Source: HGM11368 sp051883455 (GTDB lineage: Bacteria; Bacillota; Clostridia; Christensenellales; UBA3700). From it: a stretch of 24,508 nucleotides of DNA. The notes beneath the pieces were generated by a model, which was not told the DNA's origin, did no database searches, and saw nothing but the letters and a program-made list of their open reading frames with translations. Where the stretch lies: NCBI GenBank assembly GCA_051883455.1, contig JBJETT010000001.1, positions 1 to 24,508 of the forward strand. Direction: 5' to 3'. Position 1 is the stretch's first letter. Each line of letters opens with the position of its first letter. Below, one piece after another: positions 16,049-22,233 of the stretch. Both the position numbers and the translations under genes were made by a program.

Positions 16049-18678
16049 TAAGATACATACCTAAACAAACCAAAATTAAAACGACTATATGGAAGTCTTA
16101 CGGCATAAAGGATATGATAATTGCCGTAATAATGTTCGCTTTGGTCGTGCTAACCGTGGCGAGCAATCTCAAATACAAGTGGCTCATCGGCGCTGCGATG
16201 ACGTTTATTTTCTTATTCCTTATGTTGCCGAGCGGACGAGACGTGCTTATGTATGAGGAAATTCTCGGCTTTTTTAAGTATATTTTTTCTCGAAAAAAAT
16301 ACAAGGGAAAAAGCGTAGACAAGCTCGTCCCATATACGGGGCTCGAAGAGGACGGAACTATTGTTTATCCAAATTATTATGGTAGAGTAATCAAGGTCGG
16401 TAGCAAAGCCTTTGCCCTTGAGACCGAGTGGACTCAAGAGCGAGATATAGAGGCTGTAGCTCGAGCACTCTCTTGCCTCGATACGGGCAAGGCTATGGAT
16501 ATTGTCAAAATAGATAGACCTATCATTTTTGACGATTTTATCAAAAAGTTGGCGTCCACTAAGAGCGAAGTCGTAGGAAATTCTACTACCGCCAAAGTGC
16601 GCAAAGCGGTACTCGGCGCAAGAGAAGAACAGTTGAGATATTTTAACTCTCAAGACCCCGTATATAAGGCAGAATACTATATCGTGGTCTATGATAGCCT
16701 AAAAAAAGAGGCTACCCGTGTATCCGAGCAAATATGCTCGTATTTACGTAGCGCCGAACTCGAGTGCAAGGTGCTCGATAAAGCCGTCGACGTTGCGGTG
16801 TTCCTAAAGTATTGCAACACACGCAACTTCAACGAACGAGAGGCGCTTTCAAAGGGCAACAAAGAGTTGCTCGATTGGGTAAAGCCTACCGAGATAAAGT
16901 TTTCCGCAAGTGGATACGAAATCAATGGTGTCAAAGCGTTCAACTATACGATTGCCGATTATCCGCTGACCGTAGGAGCGGCGTGGGGCGCCGAATTGTT
17001 CGATATAGACAAGACTAAGGTTGTAATGCACTTGACGCCCGTAGACCAACACAAAGCCATACAACGTGTAGATAAAGTATGCCGAGAGCTCCTTGCTCGA
17101 GAAGAGTTGTACAAAGCGAGTGAGGTGCTTGAGCAAGAAACGCACCTCGACAGTATGTCTTCGCTATTGACGTCGCTGCAAAACGGCGGAGAGGGCTTAT
17201 ACGACGTCACTACGGTTATCACGGGCTTTTGTTATGACGACCCCGAGAGAGCCTTTAGAAAGAGCGTAGGTAGCCGTATAAGAGTAAGAGGCTTTGTCAC
17301 GGACAACCTCTACTTCCGTCAACAAGACGGCTTTGTTACGGCCAACATATCGAGACGTGGCGCATTGCGCAATATCGAACGTGGAATAAACGGTAGAAGT
17401 ATTGCTGCCGTCTTCCCGTTCGTCCACACGTCGATGATAGAGCCTGACGGCATTTTGTACGGCGCAGGCGCCTATCCTGTAATTTGGAATATGTGGAAGA
17501 AAGACGGCACGCACCGCAACGCCAACACGATGGTCTTCGGTCGTCCAGGAAGTGGAAAGTCATACTTCCTCAAGACTTTGTTGACGCAGTCCATTGCCGA
17601 CGGTTGCACGTGCTTTGTCGTAGACCCCGAAAACGAGTACGGGGTGCTCGTGCGCAACGTGGGCGGTGAGATGATAGACGTAGGAAGTGCGAGCAAGGGT
17701 TGTCTTAACCCTTTCCATATCTATCAAATATTGACGGAAGACGGCAACGTGGCGCCGTCAAGTCAAGTATTTTACTCTCATCTCAAAACGTTAGAGAGTT
17801 TCTTTAAGGTAATTCTTGAGGGGTGCGATTGTGATACGCTTGAGCTCATCAACAACGCCATTGTCGATATGTACGCCGTGCATGGCATAACGCCTGACGT
17901 CGACGTATCGCAATTCAAGCCTCAAGACTTCCCCGTCTTCGATGATTTGTATAAATTGTTGACACAAAAAGAAAAAGAAGAAAAGAGCGAGAACGTCAAG
18001 CCACTTTACCTTAAGGCGTTGAGCTACGTCAAAAAGTTTACGTCGGGCGGAAGATATAGTGACCTATGGGGCAAACCGTCTACGTTGACCTCTGAGAGCG
18101 TGATGACGGTGTTTAACTTCCAAAGCCTATTCGCCAACAAGAATAATCTCGTTGCCAATGCTCAAATGTTGCTTGTATTCCGCTTTTTGGAGCAACAGGT
18201 TATCAATATTCGAGAGCGCAATCGAACTGCCGATAAACCGCATAGGATAGTCATCGTAGCCGATGAGGCGCACTTGTTCATCGACCCGAAGTATCCTATT
18301 GCAATCGACTTTTTCTATCAAATGACTAAGCGTATAAGGAAATACGACGGCACCTTTATCCCTGCAACGCAAAACGTGGGCGATTGGATAGCCAATGAAG
18401 AGTTGAGAGCTAAGACGTCTGCCGTCATCAAGAACACGCAATATACCTTTGTTTTTGCGCTAAACCCTGCTGACGTCGTCGACCTTGCCGAACTCTACAA
18501 AAACAACCCTATCAACGAAGAAGAGCAAAATCTCATAATCTCTGCAGGTATGGGCGAGTGTTTCTATATTGGCGCCTATAACGAGCGTAGCGTGTATTCG
18601 ATTATGACCAACAATCTCACTGAGGCAATCTTCACGGATAATGACTTTTTGAGCAGTATCGAAACGCTTGAGCAGTAA
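16045..18678 (+). CDS. VirB4-family conjugation ATPase with N-terminal PrgI/VirB3-like membrane segment (877 aa)
   Basis: I chose ATG 16045 (after GGAGAGGGAG, and in an ATGA overlap with the VirB6-like gene) over an in-frame start 36 bp upstream. Residues 1 to about 75 hold two close membrane helices (MIIAVIMFALVVLTVA; WLIGAAMTFIFLFLML) and a basic stretch, the layout of the separate PrgI/VirB3 protein of other systems, here apparently fused to the ATPase. The C-terminal ATPase has Walker A GRPGSGKS at 499-506, Walker B IVIVADEAHLF with D740 and E741, then QMTKRIRKYDGTFIPATQNV, a strong VirB4/TraE signature. VirB4 energises channel assembly and substrate passage at the inner face of the membrane. 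The plus-strand transfer run ends here in the window; no VirB8-like or peptidoglycan-hydrolase gene is seen. Confidence 0.93.
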   Translation: MIRYIPKQTKIKTTIWKSYGIKDMIIAVIMFALVVLTVASNLKYKWLIGAAMTFIFLFLMLPSGRDVLMYEEILGFFKYIFSRKKYKGKSVDKLVPYTGLEEDGTIVYPNYYGRVIKVGSKAFALETEWTQERDIEAVARALSCLDTGKAMDIVKIDRPIIFDDFIKKLASTKSEVVGNSTTAKVRKAVLGAREEQLRYFNSQDPVYKAEYYIVVYDSLKKEATRVSEQICSYLRSAELECKVLDKAVDVAVFLKYCNTRNFNEREALSKGNKELLDWVKPTEIKFSASGYEINGVKAFNYTIADYPLTVGAAWGAELFDIDKTKVVMHLTPVDQHKAIQRVDKVCRELLAREELYKASEVLEQETHLDSMSSLLTSLQNGGEGLYDVTTVITGFCYDDPERAFRKSVGSRIRVRGFVTDNLYFRQQDGFVTANISRRGALRNIERGINGRSIAAVFPFVHTSMIEPDGILYGAGAYPVIWNMWKKDGTHRNANTMVFGRPGSGKSYFLKTLLTQSIADGCTCFVVDPENEYGVLVRNVGGEMIDVGSASKGCLNPFHIYQILTEDGNVAPSSQVFYSHLKTLESFFKVILEGCDCDTLELINNAIVDMYAVHGITPDVDVSQFKPQDFPVFDDLYKLLTQKEKEEKSENVKPLYLKALSYVKKFTSGGRYSDLWGKPSTLTSESVMTVFNFQSLFANKNNLVANAQMLLVFRFLEQQVINIRERNRTADKPHRIVIVADEAHLFIDPKYPIAIDFFYQMTKRIRKYDGTFIPATQNVGDWIANEELRAKTSAVIKNTQYTFVFALNPADVVDLAELYKNNPINEEEQNLIISAGMGECFYIGAYNERSVYSIMTNNLTEAIFTDNDFLSSIETLEQ

Positions 18679-18713
18679 AAAAATACCGTCTACACGATTG
18701 TGTGTAGACGGTA
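18677..18713 (-). terminator. Rho-independent terminator of the XRE gene
   Basis: A perfect 12-bp inverted repeat, TACCGTCTACAC (18684-18695) and GTGTAGACGGTA (18702-18713) with a six-base loop, is followed on the minus strand by seven T (A-run 18677-18683). It is 15 bp beyond the stop of the minus-strand XRE gene. It overlaps the end of the virB4 gene and might also slow plus-strand transcripts, though no plus-strand T-run follows. Confidence 0.85.
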
Positions 18714-18728
18714 AAGTTAGGCATATCG

Positions 18729-18938
18729 TTAGAATTTGACGCCGTCAGGGAACTCGAATACCGACACGTAGGTGCAACCTAAGGCGGTAGCAATTTGCTC
18801 CAATTCGGCTTGAGTAAAAGTATCACGTTTCATCTTACCGTTGAAATTTTGAGGTGTCATATTGATAGCACGTGCGAGTGCCGATTGGGACATTTTTTTA
18901 TACGCCAACGCCAATTTGATTTTTTGAGTAATAAGCAT
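18729..18938 (-). CDS. XRE/Cro-CI family repressor (69 aa)
   Basis: A single compact HTH_3 domain: LITQKIKLALAYKKMSQSAL, ARAINMTPQNFNGKMKRDTF, TQAELEQIATALGCTYVSVF. The pattern S.SALARAINMTPQNFNGK is the helix-turn-helix, with TPQNFN in the recognition helix. The start is set by GGAGAG just upstream. There is no protease or sensor domain, so it resembles small Cro-like regulators of mobile elements. It faces away from the operon starting at 19164, with a promoter pair between them, so it very likely represses that operon and perhaps itself. It has a good promoter and a perfect terminator of its own. The family is certain; the target is inferred from the divergent layout. Confidence 0.9.
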   Translation of the reverse strand: MLITQKIKLALAYKKMSQSALARAINMTPQNFNGKMKRDTFTQAELEQIATALGCTYVSVFEFPDGVKF

Positions 18939-18967
18939 ATATCTCTCCGAGTAAGTTGTTTGAGTAA

Positions 18968-18996
18968 ATTATAATCGAAATGATTGATAAAGTCAA
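18968..18996 (-). promoter_or_regulatory. Promoter of the XRE gene
   Basis: Minus strand: -35 TTGACT (18991-18996), 17-bp spacer, -10 TATAAT (18968-18973), 29 bp before the start codon. Near-consensus sigma-A type. Confidence 0.8.
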
Positions 18997-19070
18997 ACAA
19001 ATGTTGATGATATAAAATAAATGATTGAAAATATAAATTAAATAGTTTATATTATCAAATAAATTGTTGA
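18978..19070. promoter_or_regulatory. Candidate XRE operator half-sites in the divergent region
   Basis: Four related 10-mers of the form AAATGATTGA occur in this AT-rich stretch: 18978-18987, about 18999-19008 (variant AATGTTGATG), 19019-19028, and 19061-19070 (AAATTGTTGA). They touch the -35 regions of both divergent promoters, as expected of operators for the adjacent repressor. The region also contains the imperfect palindrome TATAAATTAAATAGTTTATA twice. Binding is inferred. Confidence 0.45.
19025..19053 (+). promoter_or_regulatory. Upstream copy of a duplicated promoter
   Basis: -35 TTGAAA (19025-19030), 17-bp spacer, -10 TATATT (19048-19053). It is a diverged copy of the promoter 42 bp downstream and shares its spacer sequence. 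Confidence 0.6.
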
Positions 19071-19093
19071 CAATATAAATTAAATAGTTTATA
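19030..19093 (+). repeat. 22-bp direct repeat, period 42 bp, spanning the promoter spacers
   Basis: The 22 bases at 19030-19051 (starting AATATAAATTAAATAG) recur exactly at 19072-19093. The repeat covers the -35/-10 spacers of both promoter copies and contains an imperfect 20-bp palindrome, so the duplication doubled both a promoter and a probable operator. Confidence 0.9.
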
Positions 19094-19095
19094 CT
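19067..19095 (+). promoter_or_regulatory. Main promoter of the 19164-21623 operon
   Basis: A consensus -35 TTGACA (19067-19072), 17-bp spacer and -10 TATACT (19090-19095). Transcription would begin near 19102, right at the first base of repeat array D, so the mRNA should start with the array hairpin. Probably controlled by the divergent XRE protein. Confidence 0.85.
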
Positions 19096-19101
19096 ACTAT
19101 T

Positions 19102-19148
19102 GTAAAGACAATTTGTAAAGACGATTTGTCTTTACCGAAAGTAAAGAC
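19102..19148 (+). repeat. 13-bp repeat array D (2 copies, inverted half, extra half copy)
   Basis: GTAAAGACAATTT (19102-19114), GTAAAGACGATTT (19115-19127), inverted GTCTTTAC (19128-19135), CGAAA, then a lone GTAAAGAC (19141-19148) joined to the ribosome site AAGGAG of the next gene. It forms the 5' leader of the operon. The inverted half can pair with either side, so two alternative hairpins are possible just before the ribosome site. Confidence 0.9.
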
Positions 19149-19163
19149 GCAAGGAGAATAGCA

Positions 19164-19586
19164 ATGAAGTGGACTAAAGAAGAGATGAAAAGACTTGGTG
19201 AGAAGTATTTGCGTAGATTGTCAATCAACGATACGTATATCCAACAATACGTTGATGAGGGTAAAGTCTATATCTTCGATGACGGGGAAGTCATTGACGT
19301 AGAGCAAAGACCCGACGTAGCGAAGTTGATGGGTAAAATCGAAAGCAAAGGCGAGGGCGTCGTGTACGCCATCACGCACGAACACCTCAGGGACGTAGGC
19401 GGTGAGACGTATTCCTTATTGATTGTATCGCCGTACCAAGAGGACGACGCTTACAACGTCACTAAGTATGGCAAGACGATTTATCGAGCCGAGGCATACG
19501 TTTGGAATATGACAAGAGAGTATTGCTCTGAGTACGGTATGGTTGGTGTTCAGTGCTACGACGGTATGGTCGAGAGAGTATTTTGA
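19164..19586 (+). CDS. Protein of unknown function (140 aa)
   Basis: First gene of the XRE-controlled operon; ATG 19164 after CAAGGAG. The product is a soluble mixed alpha/beta protein without membrane segments: an N-terminal helix (KWTKEEMKRLGEKYLRRLSI), a beta hairpin (GKVYIFDDGEVIDVEQ), and strands such as GVVYAITHEHL and TYSLLIVSPYQEDD. No cysteine or catalytic motif stands out, and I do not recognise the family. Codon use matches the conjugation genes. Being first behind a repressed strong promoter it could be an early-expressed gene, but nothing in the sequence tells its job. Repeat arrays lie on both sides. Confidence 0.68.
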   Translation: MKWTKEEMKRLGEKYLRRLSINDTYIQQYVDEGKVYIFDDGEVIDVEQRPDVAKLMGKIESKGEGVVYAITHEHLRDVGGETYSLLIVSPYQEDDAYNVTKYGKTIYRAEAYVWNMTREYCSEYGMVGVQCYDGMVERVF

Positions 19587-19592
19587 CAAAAA

Positions 19593-19641
19593 GTAAAGAC
19601 AATTTGTAAAGACGAATTGTAAAGACAAAAAGTAAAGACAC
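19593..19641 (+). repeat. 13-bp repeat array E (3 copies plus partial)
   Basis: GTAAAGACAATTT (19593-19605), GTAAAGACGAATT (19606-19618), GTAAAGACAAAAA (19619-19631), then GTAAAGACAC (19632-19641) merging with the ribosome site AAGGAG. This array lacks the inverted GTCTTTAC end. A further shortened copy (TAAAGACACAAGGAG, 19885-19899) includes the stop of the next gene and the ribosome site of the one after. Confidence 0.88.
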
Positions 19642-19653
19642 AAGGAGAATAGT

Positions 19654-19887
19654 ATGAATAAACAAAGAAGAAAGAGCCTTAACGAAATAATCGAGCAATT
19701 AGAAGTGTTGCGTGACGAGCTCGAAGAATTGAAAGACGAAGAGCAAGAGTATTATGACAATATGCCTGAGGGTATACAAAGCAGCGAAAAAGGAGAAAGA
19801 GCCGAGCAAGCCGTTTCGAGCCTTGATGACGCATTTGACAATCTTGATAGTGCTATAGATAGTATAAATGAGGCTATCGAACAATAA
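19654..19887 (+). CDS. Small acidic coiled-coil protein (77 aa)
   Basis: ATG 19654 after AAGGAG. Nearly the whole protein is predicted helix with heptad spacing of Leu/Ile (LNEIIEQLEVLRDELEELKD, then FDNLDSAIDSINEAIE), interrupted near EYYDNMPEGIQSS. It is strongly acidic. Small two-helix proteins of this type are common in Bacillota plasmids and phages with no assigned role; a helical hairpin or oligomeric bundle is likely. Its stop TAA is the first part of a residual 13-bp repeat, and the next gene starts 19 bp later. Function unknown. Confidence 0.7.
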   Translation: MNKQRRKSLNEIIEQLEVLRDELEELKDEEQEYYDNMPEGIQSSEKGERAEQAVSSLDDAFDNLDSAIDSINEAIEQ

Positions 19888-19905
19888 AGACACAAGGAGA
19901 ATAGT

Positions 19906-20634
19906 ATGAAAAATTTATACGTAGTAGAAGTAGCAGATTTTAAGCGAAGTAATGGTGACGTTATCTTAAGCGAATATCTATTCGCAAGTTTCGACGAGCA
20001 AGAGGCGAGAAATTATTTTTTCAACGTCGCATTGCCTAAAGAGAAAAATATGGCAGGATACTTGACAAAGAGTGAAAACGAAGAAAAGAGTAGAGAGTTG
20101 TTCTTGAACGTTTGGACGACCGATAACGACGACTTGCTTTTGGACGATATAATCACCAAAAAGGGTAATTTGATTGAGATAGATAGTTACGAATTTGATT
20201 GCGATGGAGCGATTGAACGTATCGAACTCAACGCTCCACAAGTAGACGACGATGACGAGGAAAACGAGGACGATGGAGAGCCCTTTGAGCAAAAGAGTCT
20301 TTGGTATGAAATTAGAGCAGCGATTGGAGACAACGTCATCAAGACCGAGAGCGATATTGGCTCCGTGCTCGTCGGCAACAAAGATATGACGATGACGATT
20401 AGTAACGGCTATGGCGATGGAACTACGAGGATAGGCGTTTTTGAAAAGGAAAACGAGATAACGAACAAGATGAGGTTTGTTTGTCAGGTCAACGGCACCT
20501 TTAATATTTACGACTACGATTGCTATCAAAGTGCCGAACAGTTGAATAGCCCACGTAACATTGCTACAACGTTGTCGGGACACTACTACGTATACTGCTA
20601 CGAGGGTATCGTAGTTTTCGAGAAAAGGTGGTGA
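19906..20634 (+). CDS. Protein of unknown function with acidic linker (242 aa)
   Basis: ATG 19906 after AAGGAG. Two parts are visible: residues 1-115, with alternating strands and helices (LYVVEVADFKRSNGDVILSE), and residues 130-242, a tyrosine-rich beta segment (TMTISNGYGDGTTRIGVFEK, SGHYYVYCYEGIVVFEKRW). An acidic linker, VDDDDEENEDDGEPF, lies between them. There is no signal peptide, membrane helix or catalytic motif that I recognise. It ends only 4 bp before the parA start, so it is tightly coupled to the partition genes. An acidic linker next to DNA-handling genes could indicate DNA mimicry or a protein-interaction hub, but that is speculation. Confidence 0.68.
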   Translation: MKNLYVVEVADFKRSNGDVILSEYLFASFDEQEARNYFFNVALPKEKNMAGYLTKSENEEKSRELFLNVWTTDNDDLLLDDIITKKGNLIEIDSYEFDCDGAIERIELNAPQVDDDDEENEDDGEPFEQKSLWYEIRAAIGDNVIKTESDIGSVLVGNKDMTMTISNGYGDGTTRIGVFEKENEITNKMRFVCQVNGTFNIYDYDCYQSAEQLNSPRNIATTLSGHYYVYCYEGIVVFEKRW

Positions 20635-20638
20635 TTAT

Positions 20639-21400
20639 ATGAAGATAATAGGAATTGTCAATCAAAAAGGCGGCGTAGCTAAGACCACCACCGCAAGTGC
20701 GCTTGCGTATGGCTTAGCCCGTCGAGGCAAAAAGGTGTTACTCATCGACTTCGACCCTCAAGGCAATTTGACAACGTCGTGCGGTGTGTCGGTCGATGAA
20801 AACAACCCACCTGTATTGAGTTTTTTGTTATATCCAAAAAACAACGTGGTGCCGTATACGCTCGAGGATAGGCTCGATTTTATCGGCTCGGGAATAGAAC
20901 TCGAAACGGCGAATATGGTGCTTGCAGGCAAACCTTGTAGAGAGCTTTATCTCAAACGGGCTTTGAAAGCCGTAGACGGTCAATACGACTACGTCATCAT
21001 AGATAGCAACCCGTCGTTAAGTGTTATCACTCTCAACGTCTTTTCCGCTTGTGATGACATTGTCGTGCCTTTCAAGCCCGAGTTTAACTCTGAGAAAGGC
21101 GTTGAGCTGTTGATATATACCGTCGAAGAGATACGCCAAATAAACGCAAAATTGCGCATACGTGGCCTTTTGGCGACGATGGCGGACAAGCGTAGGAACT
21201 CTACGGAGCAAAGTATTGCTCACGTGGAAGAATACGCTAAGGCTTGCGGCAGCAAGGTCTATGCAAGTCGTATTAGACAGTCAGTCGTTGCAGCCGACGC
21301 ACCGATGGCAGGCGTATGCGTATATGATTATCGCCCGACAAGTCCGCTTGTCGCAGACTATGCGAATTTTGTAGAAGAATTTTTGAAAGAGGAGAAATAA
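20639..21400 (+). CDS. parA: ParA/Soj-type partition ATPase (253 aa)
   Basis: The deviant Walker A motif KGGVAKTT is at residues 10-17 (K10 and K15) and the DFDPQGN motif at 37-43. The block DYVIIDSNPSLSVITLNVFS, then ACDDIVVPFKPE, is the standard ParA switch and Walker B region. At 253 residues, with no N-terminal HTH, it is a type Ib/Soj-like ParA. Such ATPases bind DNA non-specifically with ATP and move plasmid copies or ICE circles through contact with a ParB-type partner, here almost certainly the small ribbon-helix-helix protein encoded 4 bp downstream. Upstream it abuts the 242-residue unknown. Autoregulation, if any, must come from the partner, because there is no HTH. Confidence 0.94.
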   Translation: MKIIGIVNQKGGVAKTTTASALAYGLARRGKKVLLIDFDPQGNLTTSCGVSVDENNPPVLSFLLYPKNNVVPYTLEDRLDFIGSGIELETANMVLAGKPCRELYLKRALKAVDGQYDYVIIDSNPSLSVITLNVFSACDDIVVPFKPEFNSEKGVELLIYTVEEIRQINAKLRIRGLLATMADKRRNSTEQSIAHVEEYAKACGSKVYASRIRQSVVAADAPMAGVCVYDYRPTSPLVADYANFVEEFLKEEK

Positions 21401-21404
21401 GACT

Positions 21405-21623
21405 ATGAACGAACAAAAAAGACGTGGTACCGTATCGAGCTTGCTCTCAGTCAACACGACGTCGTCGCTCGTGATGGGCGACAAAGACCCGCTCAAGCTC
21501 GTCAATTTTAAGATGAAAGAGAGCGAAATCGAGGCGTTGGACTTGTACTGTACAAGCAACGGAATTAGCAACAAAAGCGCCTTTATCCGAGCCTTGATTT
21601 GTCGAGAGATAGGGATACGGTAA
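21405..21623 (+). CDS. Ribbon-helix-helix ParB-like centromere-binding protein (72 aa)
   Basis: Second gene of the partition pair: ATG 21405, 4 bp after parA, ribosome site GAGGAG. After a flexible basic N-terminus (MNEQKRRGTVSSLLSVNTTS) comes the pattern KLVNFKMKESEIEALDLYCT, then SNGISNKSAFIRALICREIG: one beta strand (LVNFKMKE) and two helices, a ribbon-helix-helix dimer fold. Type Ib partition systems pair a Soj-like ParA with just such small proteins (for example omega of pSM19035, ParR/ParG types), whose flexible N-terminus stimulates the ATPase and whose ribbon binds short tandem repeats. The 13-bp arrays overlapping its stop and lying just downstream are the obvious candidate centromere. 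Its TAA stop belongs to the first repeat. Confidence 0.82.
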   Translation: MNEQKRRGTVSSLLSVNTTSSLVMGDKDPLKLVNFKMKESEIEALDLYCTSNGISNKSAFIRALICREIGIR

Positions 21624-21645
21624 AGACGATTTGTAAAGACGAAAA
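21620..21645 (+). repeat. 13-bp repeat array G (2 copies, runs into a terminator)
   Basis: GTAAAGACGATTT (21620-21632) and GTAAAGACGAAAA (21633-21645), with a third GTAAAGAC start at 21646 forming the left arm of the following terminator. The first copy carries the stop codon of the RHH gene. Confidence 0.88.
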
Positions 21646-21672
21646 GTAAAGACCGACAATCTTTACTTTTTT
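21642..21672 (+). terminator. Terminator of the parA operon, built from the 13-bp repeat
   Basis: Left arm AAAAGTAAAGA (21642-21652) and right arm TCTTTACTTTT (21660-21670) pair over 11 bp with a seven-base loop; T continues to 21672. The stem is AT-rich, but its position directly after the RHH gene fits a rho-independent terminator. It is made from a repeat copy facing an inverted copy. Confidence 0.65.
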
Positions 21673-21696
21673 CTTGTGTCTACCTACCTTAATGCG

Positions 21697-21730
21697 GTAA
21701 ATACGATTTGTAAAGACGACTTGTCTTTAC
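21697..21730 (+). repeat. 13-bp repeat array H (2 copies plus inverted half)
   Basis: GTAAATACGATTT (21697-21709, one base off consensus) and GTAAAGACGACTT (21710-21722) are followed by GTCTTTAC (21723-21730). It lies in the 253-bp intergenic stretch (21624-21876) between the partition genes and the VapD module. Otherwise that stretch holds the terminator before it and a promoter/operator region after it; no gene is seen. Confidence 0.85.
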
Positions 21731-21813
21731 CAAAAAACAACGTGGTTTTTCAAAAAACCTATTTACTTTTTGCCTGATTTGGTCTACTATGGTAGCACAA
21801 AGCAAAAAGTTTT

Positions 21814-21852
21814 CAAATATGAAATATAGTGTCATATTTGACGTTTTATAAT
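21814..21852 (+). promoter_or_regulatory. Palindromic operator and -10 box before the VapD module
   Basis: A perfect 9-bp inverted repeat, CAAATATGA (21814-21822) and TCATATTTG (21832-21840) with a 9-bp centre, lies just upstream of a consensus TATAAT (21847-21852). No good -35 box exists at 16-18 bp; the spot is occupied by the palindrome. This suggests a promoter overlapped by a regulator site, perhaps autoregulation as in toxin-antitoxin operons. Translation starts 25 bp after the -10 box. Confidence 0.55.
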
Positions 21853-21876
21853 ACGACTACACAAAGAAAGGAGACT

Positions 21877-22230
21877 ATGATTATGATGAAAATGCTTATC
21901 CAACTCGATGAAGAGAGAATAAAGGCAGACGGCAAATATAGTAGCAAAAAAATGTGGGACTTTATTGATGAGGTCTTCGAGGACAAAAAGTGTATCAAAG
22001 AAGTCCAACCCGATGGCTCGGTAATGTACTCGGGCAACCCAAATAGGAATAACTATTTAGCTGATTTTGGGTGTGTTTATCTGAATTTGAAAAATTGGAA
22101 TTTATTTGCTCAATACTGTAGCAAGTGGATATGGTATGAAAATGAAGAAGATGAGTTATCTTATTCTGATGAAGATTTACTCGCAAAGTTAAGAGTAAAA
22201 AACCCTATGTTTGCTAAATATGCGAGGTAG
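21877..22230 (+). CDS. Small protein of unknown function, possible VapD partner (117 aa)
   Basis: The ribosome site AAAGGAG (21867-21873) is followed by ATG 21877, 21883 and 21886 in the same frame; 21883 has the best spacing, so the start may be two codons further in. The product begins with a strand and helix (MLIQLDEERIKADGKYSSKK, MWDFIDEVFED), then EVQPDGSVMYSGNPNRNNYL, and a Trp/Tyr-rich part (NLKNWNLFAQYCSKWIWYEN), with an acidic stretch (EEDELSYSDEDLL). It is soluble and acidic. Only 3 bp separate it from the vapD-like gene, and both share AT-rich codon use unlike their neighbours, suggesting they arrived together. In other VapD loci a small neighbour can act as antitoxin; here that is an inference from layout. 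Confidence 0.65.
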   Translation: MIMMKMLIQLDEERIKADGKYSSKKMWDFIDEVFEDKKCIKEVQPDGSVMYSGNPNRNNYLADFGCVYLNLKNWNLFAQYCSKWIWYENEEDELSYSDEDLLAKLRVKNPMFAKYAR

Positions 22231-22233
22231 ATT

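Noticed and set aside
19978..20583. 201-codon open frame on the minus strand
   Set aside because: Antisense to the 242-residue gene, which has a good ribosome site and operon context; the antisense product looks like random hydrophobic sequence.
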